Positions 31,453 to 39,087 are shown, numbered from the stretch's first letter. The stretch: 45,376 bases of DNA from Verrucomicrobiota bacterium (GCA_023430565.1 JAEZAD010000122.1:1-45376); one strand, 5' to 3'. The notes: generated by a model not told the origin, from the letters alone. Made by a program: numbers and translations.

Positions 31453-31486
31453 GTTGAGAGTTGAGGGATGAGAGTTGAGAGTGGAG
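31453..31486 (-). repeat. TTGAGAG-type repeat, copy 2, upstream of the PLP enzyme
   Basis: TTGAGAGTTGAGGGATGAG and a further GAG unit, 8 bases from the start codon on the minus strand. It matches the copy at 2561-2592 in sequence type, orientation and placement. Confidence 0.7.
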
Positions 31487-31581
31487 GGCGGAGCAAATGG
31501 AAGGTGTGTCAGGGCGTGGGTGCAGCTGTCGTGCTTCTTACGGGTTGCAGGGAGGCCGGCGGGGGCATTGAACGGGCGCGC

Positions 31582-32340
31582 ATGAAAATCGTGTCGTGGA
31601 ACGTGAACGGGATTCGGGCGGTGTTGAAGAAGGGGTTTCTCGATTACATGGCGAAGGTGGATGCGGATGTGATTTGTCTGCAGGAGACGAAGGCGCATCC
31701 GGGGGACGTGCAGCATGTGGCGTGGGAGGCGGGTTATACGCCGCACTGGTATTCGGCGGTGAAGAAAGGGTATTCGGGGACGGTGATTTTCACGCGCGTG
31801 GCGCCGTTGAGCGTGAAGTTCGGGATCGGGCTGCCGGGGCACGACGACGAAGGGCGGGTGATCACGGCGGAGTTCGAGGAGTTCAACCTCGTGAATGTGT
31901 ATCAGCCGAATTCGCAGCGGGGGCTGACGCGGCTGGAGTATCGGACGAAGGAGTGGGATCCGGCGTTTCTCGGGTATTTGAAGAAGCTGGAGAAGAAGAA
32001 GCCGGTGGTTTTTTGCGGCGACCTGAACGTGGCGCACACGGAGATCGATTTGACGAATCCGAAGACGAACCGGCGAAACGCGGGGTTCACGGACGAGGAG
32101 CGGGAGAATTTTTCGAAGCTGCTGGCGAGTGGATTTGTGGATACGTTTCGCGAGTTCGAGAAAGGGCCGGGGCACTACACGTGGTGGAGCCAGATGATGA
32201 ATTGCCGGGCGCGGAACATCGGGTGGCGCGTCGACTATTTCGTCGCGAGCGAGAAGCTAAGAAAGCGGCTGAAGCGGGCGTGGATCTCGCCGGAGGTGAT
32301 GGGGAGCGATCATTGTCCGGTGGGGTTGGAGATCGGGTGA
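31582..32340 (+). CDS. xth: Exodeoxyribonuclease III (AP endonuclease)
   Basis: 252 residues. ExoIII/APE1-type DNA repair nuclease acting on abasic sites and 3' ends. Motifs in order are MKIVSWNVNGIRA (metal Asn), VICLQETK (metal Glu), VYQPNSQRG, CGDLNVAHTEIDL (catalytic Asp/Asn), NRRNAGFTDEERENF and SDHCPVGLEI (His/Asp). The ATG at 31582 is fixed by MKIVSWN. The open frame runs upstream, but with no conserved sequence. It is divergent from the PLP gene and followed 110 bases later by the CinA-type gene. Confidence 0.95.
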   Translation: MKIVSWNVNGIRAVLKKGFLDYMAKVDADVICLQETKAHPGDVQHVAWEAGYTPHWYSAVKKGYSGTVIFTRVAPLSVKFGIGLPGHDDEGRVITAEFEEFNLVNVYQPNSQRGLTRLEYRTKEWDPAFLGYLKKLEKKKPVVFCGDLNVAHTEIDLTNPKTNRRNAGFTDEERENFSKLLASGFVDTFREFEKGPGHYTWWSQMMNCRARNIGWRVDYFVASEKLRKRLKRAWISPEVMGSDHCPVGLEIG

Positions 32341-32412
32341 GGATTGGTTTCAGGGAAAGGGAGGCGCCGTGCAGCAGGGTGAGTTTAAATGCGAAGATTG
32401 GGCTGAAGGAGG

Positions 32413-32445
32413 GAGCACGAGCACGATTACGAGCAGGAGCACGAC
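32413..32445. repeat. Degenerate GAGCAC/GATTAC hexamer tract
   Basis: GAGCACGAGCACGATTACGA continues as GCAGGAGCACGAC. It sits directly before the start of the CinA-type gene (32451) and is related in unit length and phase to the tract at 12011-12046. Confidence 0.6.
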
Positions 32446-32450
32446 TCAGC

Positions 32451-32975
32451 ATGACGACAAATGATGAAGAGGCGGGGACTTCGGATCCGGCGCGGGCGTT
32501 GAAGGGGTTGATGCTGGCGGAGCCCCGGTGGACGCTGGCGGTGGCGGAGAGTTTGACGGCGGGGCATTTGCAGGCGCGCGTGGCGAGTGTGTCGGGAGCG
32601 TCGAATTATTTTCTGGGGGGACTCACGGCGTATTCGCTCGAGGAGAAGGTGAGGCTGCTCGGGGTGGATCGGGTGTTGGCGGAGGCGACGGATTGTGTGG
32701 CGCGCGAAGTGGCGGAGCAGATGGCGCGCGGGGTGTGTGCGTTGTTTGGTGCGAACGTGGGTGTCGCAACGACGGGGTATGCTGAGGCGGCGGTGGATAA
32801 AGGGGTGCCGGTGCCGTTCGCATGGTGGGCGGTGGCGGTGCGAAAAAGTGAGAGCTTCTTCGCGCGGAGCGGGCGAGTCGAGGTGTCGGGTGCCGCGCGC
32901 GTGGAGGTGCAGCGGCGGGTGGCGGAGGCGGTGTTGGTCGAAATCGCAGAAGTGGTGCGCGAGGGGAGACAATAA
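32451..32975 (+). CDS. pncC: CinA C-terminal domain / nicotinamide-nucleotide amidohydrolase (PncC-like)
   Basis: 174 residues. Stand-alone CinA-C domain: LAVAESLTAGHLQARVASVSGASNYFLGGLTAYSLEEKVRLLGV and GVCALFGANVGVATTGYAEA. The AESLTAG serine, the S-G-A-S loop and ATTGYAE match PncC, which deamidates NMN to NaMN in NAD salvage. The molybdopterin-like N-terminal CinA domain is absent. ATG 32451 follows a hexamer repeat tract. Its stop at 32973-32975 touches the terminator of the convergent SYLF gene. Confidence 0.88.
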   Translation: MTTNDEEAGTSDPARALKGLMLAEPRWTLAVAESLTAGHLQARVASVSGASNYFLGGLTAYSLEEKVRLLGVDRVLAEATDCVAREVAEQMARGVCALFGANVGVATTGYAEAAVDKGVPVPFAWWAVAVRKSESFFARSGRVEVSGAARVEVQRRVAEAVLVEIAEVVREGRQ

Positions 32976-32999
32976 AAAAGCCCGGCGGAAGGCCGGGCT
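32974..32999 (-). terminator. Rho-independent terminator of the SYLF gene (minus strand)
   Basis: AGCCCGGC / GCCGGGCT stem around a GGAAG loop. On the minus strand it is followed by TTTTTT (A-run at 32974-32979). It lies 22 bases beyond the SYLF stop at 33021. Confidence 0.9.
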
Positions 33000-33020
33000 G
33001 CACGTGGAGATTGTTTTGGT

Positions 33021-33704
33021 TCAGCGGGTGATTTGCTGGACGTATTGCATGAGCGGCTGGACTTCGGGGATGGGCTGGACCCAGTCGCTGTAGAGGAGCT
33101 CGGGGAGCGTGTATTGGGTGGAGTAGAGGACGAAGTTGGAGTTGTCCGAGCGGGAGAGGTGGCCGAATTTCACGGTGGCGCCGGCGTAGAGGCCCTTCGA
33201 TTTCGAATAGATGAGCACGGGGGCTTCGACGATGGGGCGGTTGGCGCGCTCGGCTTGGGCGGCTTTGGGGCCGGCGACGGCCTTGGCGTCGACGCCGACG
33301 TTGAAGCGGTCGTTGAAGAGGAGGCGCGGGGTTTCGTCGTTGGTGATGATCATCACGGTTTCGACGGCGTTGGCGCCGATCTGGAAACCGAGGCTGGCTT
33401 CGCCGGCGGAGATGAGGACGGGGACGCTCCAGCTGTCGTCGGGTTTTTTGGCGAGGATGACGCCGTAGCCGTCTTTCACGCCGAAGAAGAAGCCGGCTTT
33501 GAATTGGTTAACGATGACGATGGCGCGAGCTTGTTGGAGGATGCCGGCGGGGATGGCGTGTTCGGGGTCGGCCATGAACTCGCGCAGGATCGCTTCGCAG
33601 GTCTCGACGCGGGCGATGGTCTCTGCACGCGTGACGGAGGCGGCGCGGGCGGTGGCCGCGGCGGAAAGGAGCGCGAGCAGGAGGAGCGTGAGGAGTTTTT
33701 TCAT
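33021..33704 (-). CDS. SYLF/Ysc84-domain secreted protein
   Basis: 227 residues from ATG 33702-33704. Signal peptide MKKLLTLLLLALLSAAATARA. The mature protein is a SYLF/Ysc84 domain: RVETCEAILREFMADPEHAIPAGILQQARAIVIVNQFKAGFFFGVKDGYGVIL, SVPVLISAGEASLGFQIGANAVETVMIITND, then VEAPVLIYSKSKGLYAGATVKFGHLS. The family binds phosphoinositides in eukaryotes; bacterial periplasmic members are of unknown function. It ends at a clear terminator. No operon partners. Confidence 0.88.
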   Translation of the reverse strand: MKKLLTLLLLALLSAAATARAASVTRAETIARVETCEAILREFMADPEHAIPAGILQQARAIVIVNQFKAGFFFGVKDGYGVILAKKPDDSWSVPVLISAGEASLGFQIGANAVETVMIITNDETPRLLFNDRFNVGVDAKAVAGPKAAQAERANRPIVEAPVLIYSKSKGLYAGATVKFGHLSRSDNSNFVLYSTQYTLPELLYSDWVQPIPEVQPLMQYVQQITR

Positions 33705-33883
33705 GGCGTGACGAAAGACGTTGGTCGAAGCGAACGTAAGCACGGGGGGCGGGAATTTGAAAGCGTGGAGTAGGCGGAGCGAGGAAGCGGGACGGGTGGA
33801 GAGAGGTGAAGCGGAGGTGTTTGGCCGGACAAAGGGAAGACGGCGAAGGTTCCGCGAGTCGGTGGGAGGGCGGTCGGCACTTT

Positions 33884-33909
33884 CCACTCGCTCACGCTCG
33901 TGGCTACGA
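33884..33909. repeat. CACTCGCT...GCTACGAA repeat, copy
   Basis: CCACTCGCTCACGCTCGTGG followed by CTACGA. Outer CCAC/GTGG pair. It lies 9 bases from the 3' end of the zincin gene and in the 214-base gap before the SYLF gene, which otherwise shows nothing. Confidence 0.65.
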
Positions 33910-33918
33910 ACGGGGCGG

Positions 33919-34290
33919 TCAGTCGAGGCCGCGGGCGGTGAGGTCGTCTTCGTCCCAGCCGAGGTAGTGGCCGAGTTCGTGGAGGTAGGTGAGGCGGGTC
34001 TCCTCGCGGAAGATTTCGATGTCGCCTTCGGCGAAGTCCCAGAGGTTTTCCAAGTAGAGAAGGATTTGCGGCGGGGTGGGATGAGTGGTGTCGAGTTCGC
34101 GGCCGTGGGCGCTACCGGTGAAGAGGCCGAGGATGTCGGGTGGAAAGCCGTCGGCGAGGACGTCGGGGCCGGGGAGGGCTTCGTAGTGGACGGCGACGAC
34201 GCGCGCGAGCGCGCGGATTTCCGGGGGGAGTTTTCGCTGGGTGGCGCCGACGACATCGGCGGCGAGGCGGGTGAGCTCGGGAAGTTTCAC
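33919..34290 (-). CDS. Zincin-like metallopeptidase (PF06262 type)
   Basis: 123 residues from a GTG start (34288-34290) that overlaps the ABC permease stop (GTGA), giving translational coupling. The C-terminus carries TYLHELGHYLGWDEDDLTARGLD, with zinc ligands His104 and His108, Glu105 and an Asp in the DEDD run. This is the minimal metallopeptidase of the Zincin_1 family. The N-terminal 90 residues include VAVHYEALPGPDVLADGFPPDILGLFTG, also typical. Substrate is unknown. It is the third gene of an ABC exporter operon. Confidence 0.85.
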   Translation of the reverse strand: MKLPELTRLAADVVGATQRKLPPEIRALARVVAVHYEALPGPDVLADGFPPDILGLFTGSAHGRELDTTHPTPPQILLYLENLWDFAEGDIEIFREETRLTYLHELGHYLGWDEDDLTARGLD

Positions 34291-36074
34291 GCGCGAGGTT
34301 CGGAGGAGAGGTCGAAGGTTTCGAAACGCCGGCCGAGAAGCCAGAGGCCGCACCACAGTTCGGCGACGAGCACCGTGGCGACGACGACGGTTGCGAGAAT
34401 GACGCAGAGGGCTGGGGCGAGCTCGAGCCAGCCGTAAAGAATGAAGACGAGGAGGGCGGCGCTGGCGGCGGCGGGGAGCAGGGCGACGAACACGATGAAG
34501 ACCTGGCCGAAGCCGAAGATCAGGCGCTGGCCCATTAAGTCGAGGCCGGCGCCGGGCGTGCGGACGGTGTTGAACCAACTGGGGAAGACGAGCGGAACGG
34601 CGTTGGGGATGAGCAGCTCGAGGGCGATGACCACGGGGGCGACGAAGGCGGCGCAGAGGCTGAAGACGACGCGCATGTCGTGGTTGAGCCAAGTCTTCGA
34701 GAGGTTTGGCGGTTCGTGTCCGGTGAGTCCGAGAATCCAGGCGAGGATGGCGAGCCAGACGATGCCGGTGAGAATGGCGCTGGGCGTGAGCAGCTCGCCG
34801 AGGAGGATGCGCCAGCCGGGAAGCGGGTAGGTTTTAAGAATGTCGGCGTTGACGAGATCCTGGCGGAGATCGAGCCGGGCGATCAGGGGGCCATAGAGCA
34901 GGGCGAGACCGCCGACGACGCTGCCGAGCGCGGCGAGTGCGCCGCCGAGTTTCCAGTAGGTATTTTCCAGGGAGAGCCGGCCGGCGACGTAGATGAGGAC
35001 GAGCGTGAGGGCGGAGCCGAGCCAGATGCGCGGGGTGAACCAGGGGCGGGTGGTGGAGAGCAGATTTTTCCAGAGAAACGCGACTTCGGGCCAGCGGGCG
35101 CGAGAGAGGTTGAAGGGCGGACGGCGGGCGACGGTGCGCGGGGCGCCGACGCGCAGCATACCGGTGCGGCGTATCTCGGCGATGCGCACGGCCTGGCGTT
35201 CGGCGTGGGCGAGAGCGCGTTCCTCGAAGGCGACGTTCAGGCGCACGACCCAGAAGTAATGCGCGGCGAGGATGAGCAGCACGGGCCCGAGCGCGGCGAG
35301 GAACGGGAGGAGTTCGCGCACGAAGAACGGTCGTGCGAACAAGGCGAAGGGCCAGAAGAGCCATTGCAGCGGACCGTCGGCGATGGCGGCGGGCACCCAA
35401 AGAGCGAAGTCGTTGAGGAGATCGATGTGGGGCGGGACGTGGACGATGGCGCGGCCGAGCGTGGCGAGCACGACGAGGACGAGTGCGAGGGCGGCGATGC
35501 GGGCCATGCGGCCGCGCCACGGCGACGCGTCGCCGGGAGCGAGGCGGGCGAGCGTCAGGGAGGACGCCTGGTAGTGGAGCGTGAGGACGCTGAGCACGGC
35601 CCACCACGCGAAGAGGATGAAAAGTGCCTCGCCGCTGAAGAGCCGGCGGGCGTGGAAGAGCAGGGCGTAGAGCAGCGACTGGAGGAGCGCGTTGAATTGG
35701 GCGCTGAGGAGCTTGTAATGGACGAGCCGGCGGCGGGTGAGCGGGGCGGGGAACAGGAAGGCGATTTCGGCTTCGCTGAAGTTGAGTCCGGCGCGATCGG
35801 AGGGCGCGGCCCACATGAGGGTGAAGACGATGAAGAGGCCGACGGAGGCGACGGCGACGACGAGATCGGGGGTGTTGCCCCACCCGAGGTTGAAGAACGG
35901 AAGCGGCGATTGGGCGGAGCGCGGGCCAGTCGTATGCCGGAAGAAGAAAAAATAGAAGTAGGCGATCGCGAACAGTGCGCCGAAAAGATACTTGGGCTGG
36001 CGCAGGCGTCGGAGTTGCGCGAGGACGAGATTGTTCAGCGAGGTGAGCCGCAGGTAGAGGAGCGCGCGGAGCAT
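34287..36074 (-). CDS. ABC exporter permease (ABC_export type)
   Basis: 595 residues with many TM helices. The N-terminus MLRALLYLRLTSLNNLVLAQLRRLRQPKYLFGALFAIAYFYFFFFRHTTGP and FSEAEIAFLFPAPLTRRRLVHYKLLSAQ match the putative ABC exporter family (FLFPAPLTRRxLxxxK). Interior residues rich in Arg after TM helices fit the positive-inside rule. Its ATP-binding partner lies 51 bases upstream. The substrate is not apparent; such systems move lipids, peptides or antimicrobials. Confidence 0.85.
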   Translation of the reverse strand: MLRALLYLRLTSLNNLVLAQLRRLRQPKYLFGALFAIAYFYFFFFRHTTGPRSAQSPLPFFNLGWGNTPDLVVAVASVGLFIVFTLMWAAPSDRAGLNFSEAEIAFLFPAPLTRRRLVHYKLLSAQFNALLQSLLYALLFHARRLFSGEALFILFAWWAVLSVLTLHYQASSLTLARLAPGDASPWRGRMARIAALALVLVVLATLGRAIVHVPPHIDLLNDFALWVPAAIADGPLQWLFWPFALFARPFFVRELLPFLAALGPVLLILAAHYFWVVRLNVAFEERALAHAERQAVRIAEIRRTGMLRVGAPRTVARRPPFNLSRARWPEVAFLWKNLLSTTRPWFTPRIWLGSALTLVLIYVAGRLSLENTYWKLGGALAALGSVVGGLALLYGPLIARLDLRQDLVNADILKTYPLPGWRILLGELLTPSAILTGIVWLAILAWILGLTGHEPPNLSKTWLNHDMRVVFSLCAAFVAPVVIALELLIPNAVPLVFPSWFNTVRTPGAGLDLMGQRLIFGFGQVFIVFVALLPAAASAALLVFILYGWLELAPALCVILATVVVATVLVAELWCGLWLLGRRFETFDLSSEPRA

Positions 36075-36125
36075 GCGAGCGGGTGGGGGGACCGGCGAGC
36101 GGCGGGGCGAGGGGGGTGGGGCGAA

Positions 36126-36857
36126 TCAGTTTTCGGTGCCGCCGGTGGCGCGAATGAAAACCTCCTCGAGGGAGACGGTGGGGTCGCCGTTGCTGAAACG
36201 TGCGGCGATGTCGGCGATGGAGCCGTCGGCGATTTTTTCGCCGCGCTTGAGGATGAGGACGTGCGAGCAGACCTCTTCGAGGAGATGCAGCAGGTGGGAG
36301 CTGAGGATGATCGTGGCGCCGGCGCGGGCGCGTTGGACGATGGAGTCTTTCATGCGGCGGATGCCGAGAGGATCGAGGCCGGTGAGCGGCTCGTCGAAAA
36401 ACATCACGGTCGGCGAGTGGAGGAGGCCGCAGGCGATCGCGAGTTTTTGTTTCATGCCGCGCGAGAGGGCGCCGGGGAGCTGGTCGGCTTTGTCCGTGAG
36501 TTCGAGTTCGGCGAGGAGGGAATCGGCGCGCGGGGTGTGGTCGGCGACGCCGTAGATTTTGGCGACGAAGTCGAGGTGTTGGCGAACGGTGAGGTAGTCG
36601 AAGAGGCGGGGTTCGTCGGGGAAGAAGGCGAGCGCGCGTTTTGCGGCGATGGGGTCGGCGGCGAGGTTGTGACCGGCGATATGGATCGTGCCGGCGGCGG
36701 GCGGGATGATGCCGGCGAGGCAGCGGAGCGTGGTGGTTTTGCCGGCGCCGTTGGGGCCGACGAGGCCGAGGACTTCACCGGGGCGAACGTTGAAGGAGAG
36801 CTCGTGCACGGCGGTGAAGCGGCCGTAGCGCTTGGTCAGGCCCGAGACTTCGATCAT
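36126..36857 (-). CDS. ABC transporter ATP-binding protein
   Basis: 243 residues. Walker A GPNGAGKTT at 34-42, signature LSRGM at 131-135 (with R where LSGGQ has G), Walker B VMFFDEP at 151-157, and H-loop SSHLLHLLEE. The Q-loop position is Asp81 (FFPDEPRLFDYLTV), common in exporter-type ABC-2 ATPases. The longer open frame extends 184 codons upstream but is antisense to the Spy-like gene and is not coding. ATG 36855-36857 starts MIEVSGLTKRYG. It is the first gene of the operon and pairs with the permease at 34287. Confidence 0.95.
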   Translation of the reverse strand: MIEVSGLTKRYGRFTAVHELSFNVRPGEVLGLVGPNGAGKTTTLRCLAGIIPPAAGTIHIAGHNLAADPIAAKRALAFFPDEPRLFDYLTVRQHLDFVAKIYGVADHTPRADSLLAELELTDKADQLPGALSRGMKQKLAIACGLLHSPTVMFFDEPLTGLDPLGIRRMKDSIVQRARAGATIILSSHLLHLLEEVCSHVLILKRGEKIADGSIADIAARFSNGDPTVSLEEVFIRATGGTEN

Positions 36858-36950
36858 GCGCGGGACGGTGCGGCGGATCGCGAGGGGCGGCAAGCTCGCG
36901 AGGCGACGGTGTAACTCGAACGCGGAGGAGACGTCTCGGGGCGCACGATC

Positions 36951-37343
36951 ATGAAGACGACGAAACGACTTTGGGCCGTGGCGATGGCGGCGGTGGTGTT
37001 GGGGTCGGCGGGTTTCGCGGCGGGTGAGACGACGACAGGCAGCGGGGCTGAACGGGGAACGAAGCTCGAGCAGGCGCGGGAACGGCGAATGGAGAAGTTG
37101 GACGGGGCGTTGAAACTCAGCGCGGACCAGAAGGCGAAGATCGAAGCGATCTGGGAAAAAGCGGAGGAAAGGACCGCGGAAATCCGCGAGAAGAATGGGC
37201 TGCGAAAGAGGAAGCAGCGCCGCGAGCTGCGGGGGGTGATGCAGGAAACGCGGGCGGAGGTGCGCGCGGTGTTGACGCCGGAGCAGCAGAAAATTTTCGA
37301 CGCGATGCCTCGCCAACGAGATCGGTCCGCAGAGGCGGAGTGA
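36951..37343 (+). CDS. Secreted Spy/CpxP-like LTxxQ-type protein
   Basis: 130 residues. Signal peptide MKTTKRLWAVAMAAVVLGSAGFAAG. The mature part is a charged helical protein: LDGALKLSADQKAKIEAIWEKAEER and VRAVLTPEQQKIFDAMPRQ. The L[ST]xxQ repeats (LSADQKAKI and LTPEQQKIF) are the sign of Spy/CpxP-type periplasmic chaperones or related sensors. It is divergent from the ABC operon and followed by a strong terminator. Confidence 0.78.
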   Translation: MKTTKRLWAVAMAAVVLGSAGFAAGETTTGSGAERGTKLEQARERRMEKLDGALKLSADQKAKIEAIWEKAEERTAEIREKNGLRKRKQRRELRGVMQETRAEVRAVLTPEQQKIFDAMPRQRDRSAEAE

Positions 37344-37390
37344 GCGTGGGGTCGGGAGGACGATAAGGTTCTTTTGGCTTGGGGATGGTT

Positions 37391-37421
37391 GGCCGCCGTG
37401 GTGGGACACGGCGGCCTTTTT
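37391..37421 (+). terminator. Rho-independent terminator of the Spy-like gene
   Basis: GGCCGCCGTG / CACGGCGGCC, a 10-bp perfect stem with a GTGGGA loop, followed by TTTTT. It lies 47 bases after the stop. Confidence 0.92.
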
Positions 37422-37444
37422 GCGGTCGACGGGAGCGAACGAGA

Positions 37445-37467
37445 TTTGTAACGTAATGTATTACAAA
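37445..37467. repeat. TTGTAAC palindrome, copy 3
   Basis: TTTGTAACGTA and TGTATTACAAA around a central A at 37456, two mismatched pairs. It is the same half-site combination as copy 2 (7255-7275), 113 bases from the interrupted fourth copy. Confidence 0.8.
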
Positions 37468-37558
37468 TCGGTTGGTGAAGTTGAAAAAAGGCGGGGAGAG
37501 GAGGGAGCGGTTGCCGGAGAAATGGGAGGGCTACGGGGTAAAAGGGGGGATGGCGAAG

Positions 37559-37571
37559 TTGTAACATAATA
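37559..37571. repeat. TTGTAAC palindrome, copy 4, left half (interrupted by the IS)
   Basis: TTGTAACATAATA, ending in TAATA, the IS target duplication. The right half, TAATACGTTACAA, is at 39075-39087. Removing the IS and one TAATA rebuilds a 21-base palindrome identical to copy 1 except for one base. Confidence 0.85.
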
Positions 37572-37630
37572 CTTGGATTCCGATATAGAAGAGGAGAGGG
37601 CGTAATTTTGAGGAGGGAAAATGGCGGGAG

Positions 37631-38977
37631 TTAAAAGGCGGGTAGCGGAGGAGGATCCAATGTCGGCGCGATCGGGCGCAGAGCGTGTTGGATTTTTTCG
37701 AGCAAGGGTTTGCGCGAGTGAAGTCCGCCCCAGGCGGAGGAGAGAAACAGGACGAACTTGTGGCCGGAGCGCCCGGCGATGGCGCCGCAGACCAGAAGCG
37801 ACTGGCGCAGCGTCGCGGGGCGGGCCTGGCCGCGCTGGCGGAAGGCGCCCAGGGTTTGGGCGACGCTGAGCAGGTTGAAGACGAACAGAACACTGAGGAA
37901 GGCCGCCTCGGTGGGGAAAAACTTCTGCAGGCAGAAGTCATCAGCGCCCAGATCGGTTTTCAACTCGGAGAAGCGCGGCTCGATGGCGGCGCGTTCGTCG
38001 TAGTGGCGCCAGAGCCACTCGGGCGCCTCGCTGCGGTTGGTGACGAACACGCGGTAGTCGTAGCCGGGCACGTCGAGCAGCCGCCGCTCGGTGGGATCGG
38101 GCAGGCGCAGACGCACGACGATGAAGCGGCGCGCGCGGTCCGCGGCCGGCAGTTGCACGGTGAACTCGCCCACATCGGCCCGCGCGTTCACCGGGGTCCA
38201 CTGCGGGAGGCCGTGCACGTGGTGTTGGATGACGCGGTTGCGCCGCACGACGATCACATAAGGCAGCGCTTTCTCCTCGAGAAAGCGCAGCAGCTTCTGG
38301 TCGTAAAAGCCGGAGTCGGCGCGCAGGCCGCTGAGCGCACAACTCGCCGGCAGCGTGGCCAGCGCTTCGGTGAGAAACTCCACCGCGCCGCGGTTGTCGG
38401 CGGCGTTTCCGGCCCGCAGCCAGGCGTGCAACACCAGCACCGGTTGGGCGAGGAAGGCGACGAGCGGGCGGTGCACCCGGCCGCTGCGCCGGGTCGGATT
38501 GTAGCCGTGTTCGGCACCTTCCTGCCGGCCGAAGCGCTGAAACAACGTCGAGTCCAGATCGAGCACGGTGCGGCCCGGTGGATGACGCTCGAGCAGCCAG
38601 CGAAACAACGCGGGGAAGAACGCCGCGTTGTGGGCCGCGCTGAAACGACCGAAGAAGTTGCGCACCGCGTCGTCCCCGGGGAAGCGCGCACCGCACAGCG
38701 TCTGGAGCGCCTGATCGCAGCGCAACATCTGCAGGTGCGCGAAGCGCCGCGCCCCTGCCATCACCCCCAGCCAGAAGGCCAGCAGCGTGTGCTCTGGCGG
38801 GATGGAATGGTTCGAGGTGTAGCGAAACGGCAAAAACTGGCGCACGGCTTCGAGTGCTCCGAGTTGCCGCAGCAACTCCACCATCACCACCAGCCCGCCA
38901 AACGGCGTCACCGCCCGCTTCGTCTCGCGTAAAACCGCTTGGCGCCCGTCCCCAATCCGGCGAAACTCATAGTGCAT
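37631..38977 (-). CDS. IS1380-family transposase
   Basis: 448 residues. DDE catalytic residues are Asp142 in LDLDST, Asp221 in GLRADSGFYD and Glu333 in YDERAAIEPRFSELK, which forms an exact Y-x2-R-x3-E-x6-K motif (Tyr326, Arg329, Glu333, Lys340). GYNPTRRSGRVHRPLVAF at about 158-175 is typical of IS1380. It is uninterrupted and probably active. ATG at 38975-38977 lies in one arm of a 15-bp inverted repeat (38974-38988 / 39038-39052), and GGGAGG just upstream is the ribosome-binding site. The stop is 59 bases from the left IS end. Confidence 0.95.
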   Translation of the reverse strand: MHYEFRRIGDGRQAVLRETKRAVTPFGGLVVMVELLRQLGALEAVRQFLPFRYTSNHSIPPEHTLLAFWLGVMAGARRFAHLQMLRCDQALQTLCGARFPGDDAVRNFFGRFSAAHNAAFFPALFRWLLERHPPGRTVLDLDSTLFQRFGRQEGAEHGYNPTRRSGRVHRPLVAFLAQPVLVLHAWLRAGNAADNRGAVEFLTEALATLPASCALSGLRADSGFYDQKLLRFLEEKALPYVIVVRRNRVIQHHVHGLPQWTPVNARADVGEFTVQLPAADRARRFIVVRLRLPDPTERRLLDVPGYDYRVFVTNRSEAPEWLWRHYDERAAIEPRFSELKTDLGADDFCLQKFFPTEAAFLSVLFVFNLLSVAQTLGAFRQRGQARPATLRQSLLVCGAIAGRSGHKFVLFLSSAWGGLHSRKPLLEKIQHALRPIAPTLDPPPLPAF

Positions 38978-39052
38978 CGTTCCGTTCCTCCCTGTGAGTG
39001 TTGTTCATCACCCAAACTCATAGCGGCTTTTCCTCCCGGAACGGAACGATGC
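38974..39052 (-). promoter_or_regulatory. Inverted repeat occluding the transposase start codon
   Basis: GCATCGTTCCGTTCC at 38974-38988 and GGAACGGAACGATGC at 39038-39052 are perfect complements. In transposase mRNA this pairs the start codon and the bases between it and the ribosome-binding site with the 5' leader. Only transcripts that begin upstream of 39052, including read-through from outside the IS, contain both arms. Confidence 0.75.
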
Positions 39053-39074
39053 GTTTCCTATCTCGGAATCCAGG

Positions 39075-39087
39075 TAATACGTTACAA
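39075..39087. repeat. TTGTAAC palindrome, copy 4, right half
   Basis: TAATACGTTACAA directly after the right IS end, beginning with the target duplication TAATA. Confidence 0.85.

Larger units (their letters stand above)
37572..39074 (-). mobile_element. Complete IS1380-family insertion sequence, 1503 bp
   Basis: Left terminal repeat CTTGGATTCCGATATAG (37572 onward) and right terminal repeat, read inward on the minus strand, CCTGGATTCCGAGATAG (ending 39074), match at 15 of 17 positions. The flanks carry a 5-bp direct duplication TAATA (37567-37571, 39075-39079). The length, terminal CC-TGGATTC, 5-bp AT-rich duplication and DDE transposase all fit IS1380/ISEcp1-type elements. It contains one intact transposase gene. 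Composition is less G-skewed than its surroundings, suggesting recent arrival. Confidence 0.9.

Noticed and set aside
29693..31471. Long + strand open frame of about 592 codons opposite the PLP enzyme
   Set aside because: Glu/Gly/Val-rich shadow. The PLP enzyme has a proper active site on the minus strand.
34680..36914. Long + strand open frame (744 codons) opposite the ABC permease and ATPase
   Set aside because: Same low-complexity antisense pattern; no signal peptide, domain or conserved motif. Both ABC genes on the minus strand are clear.
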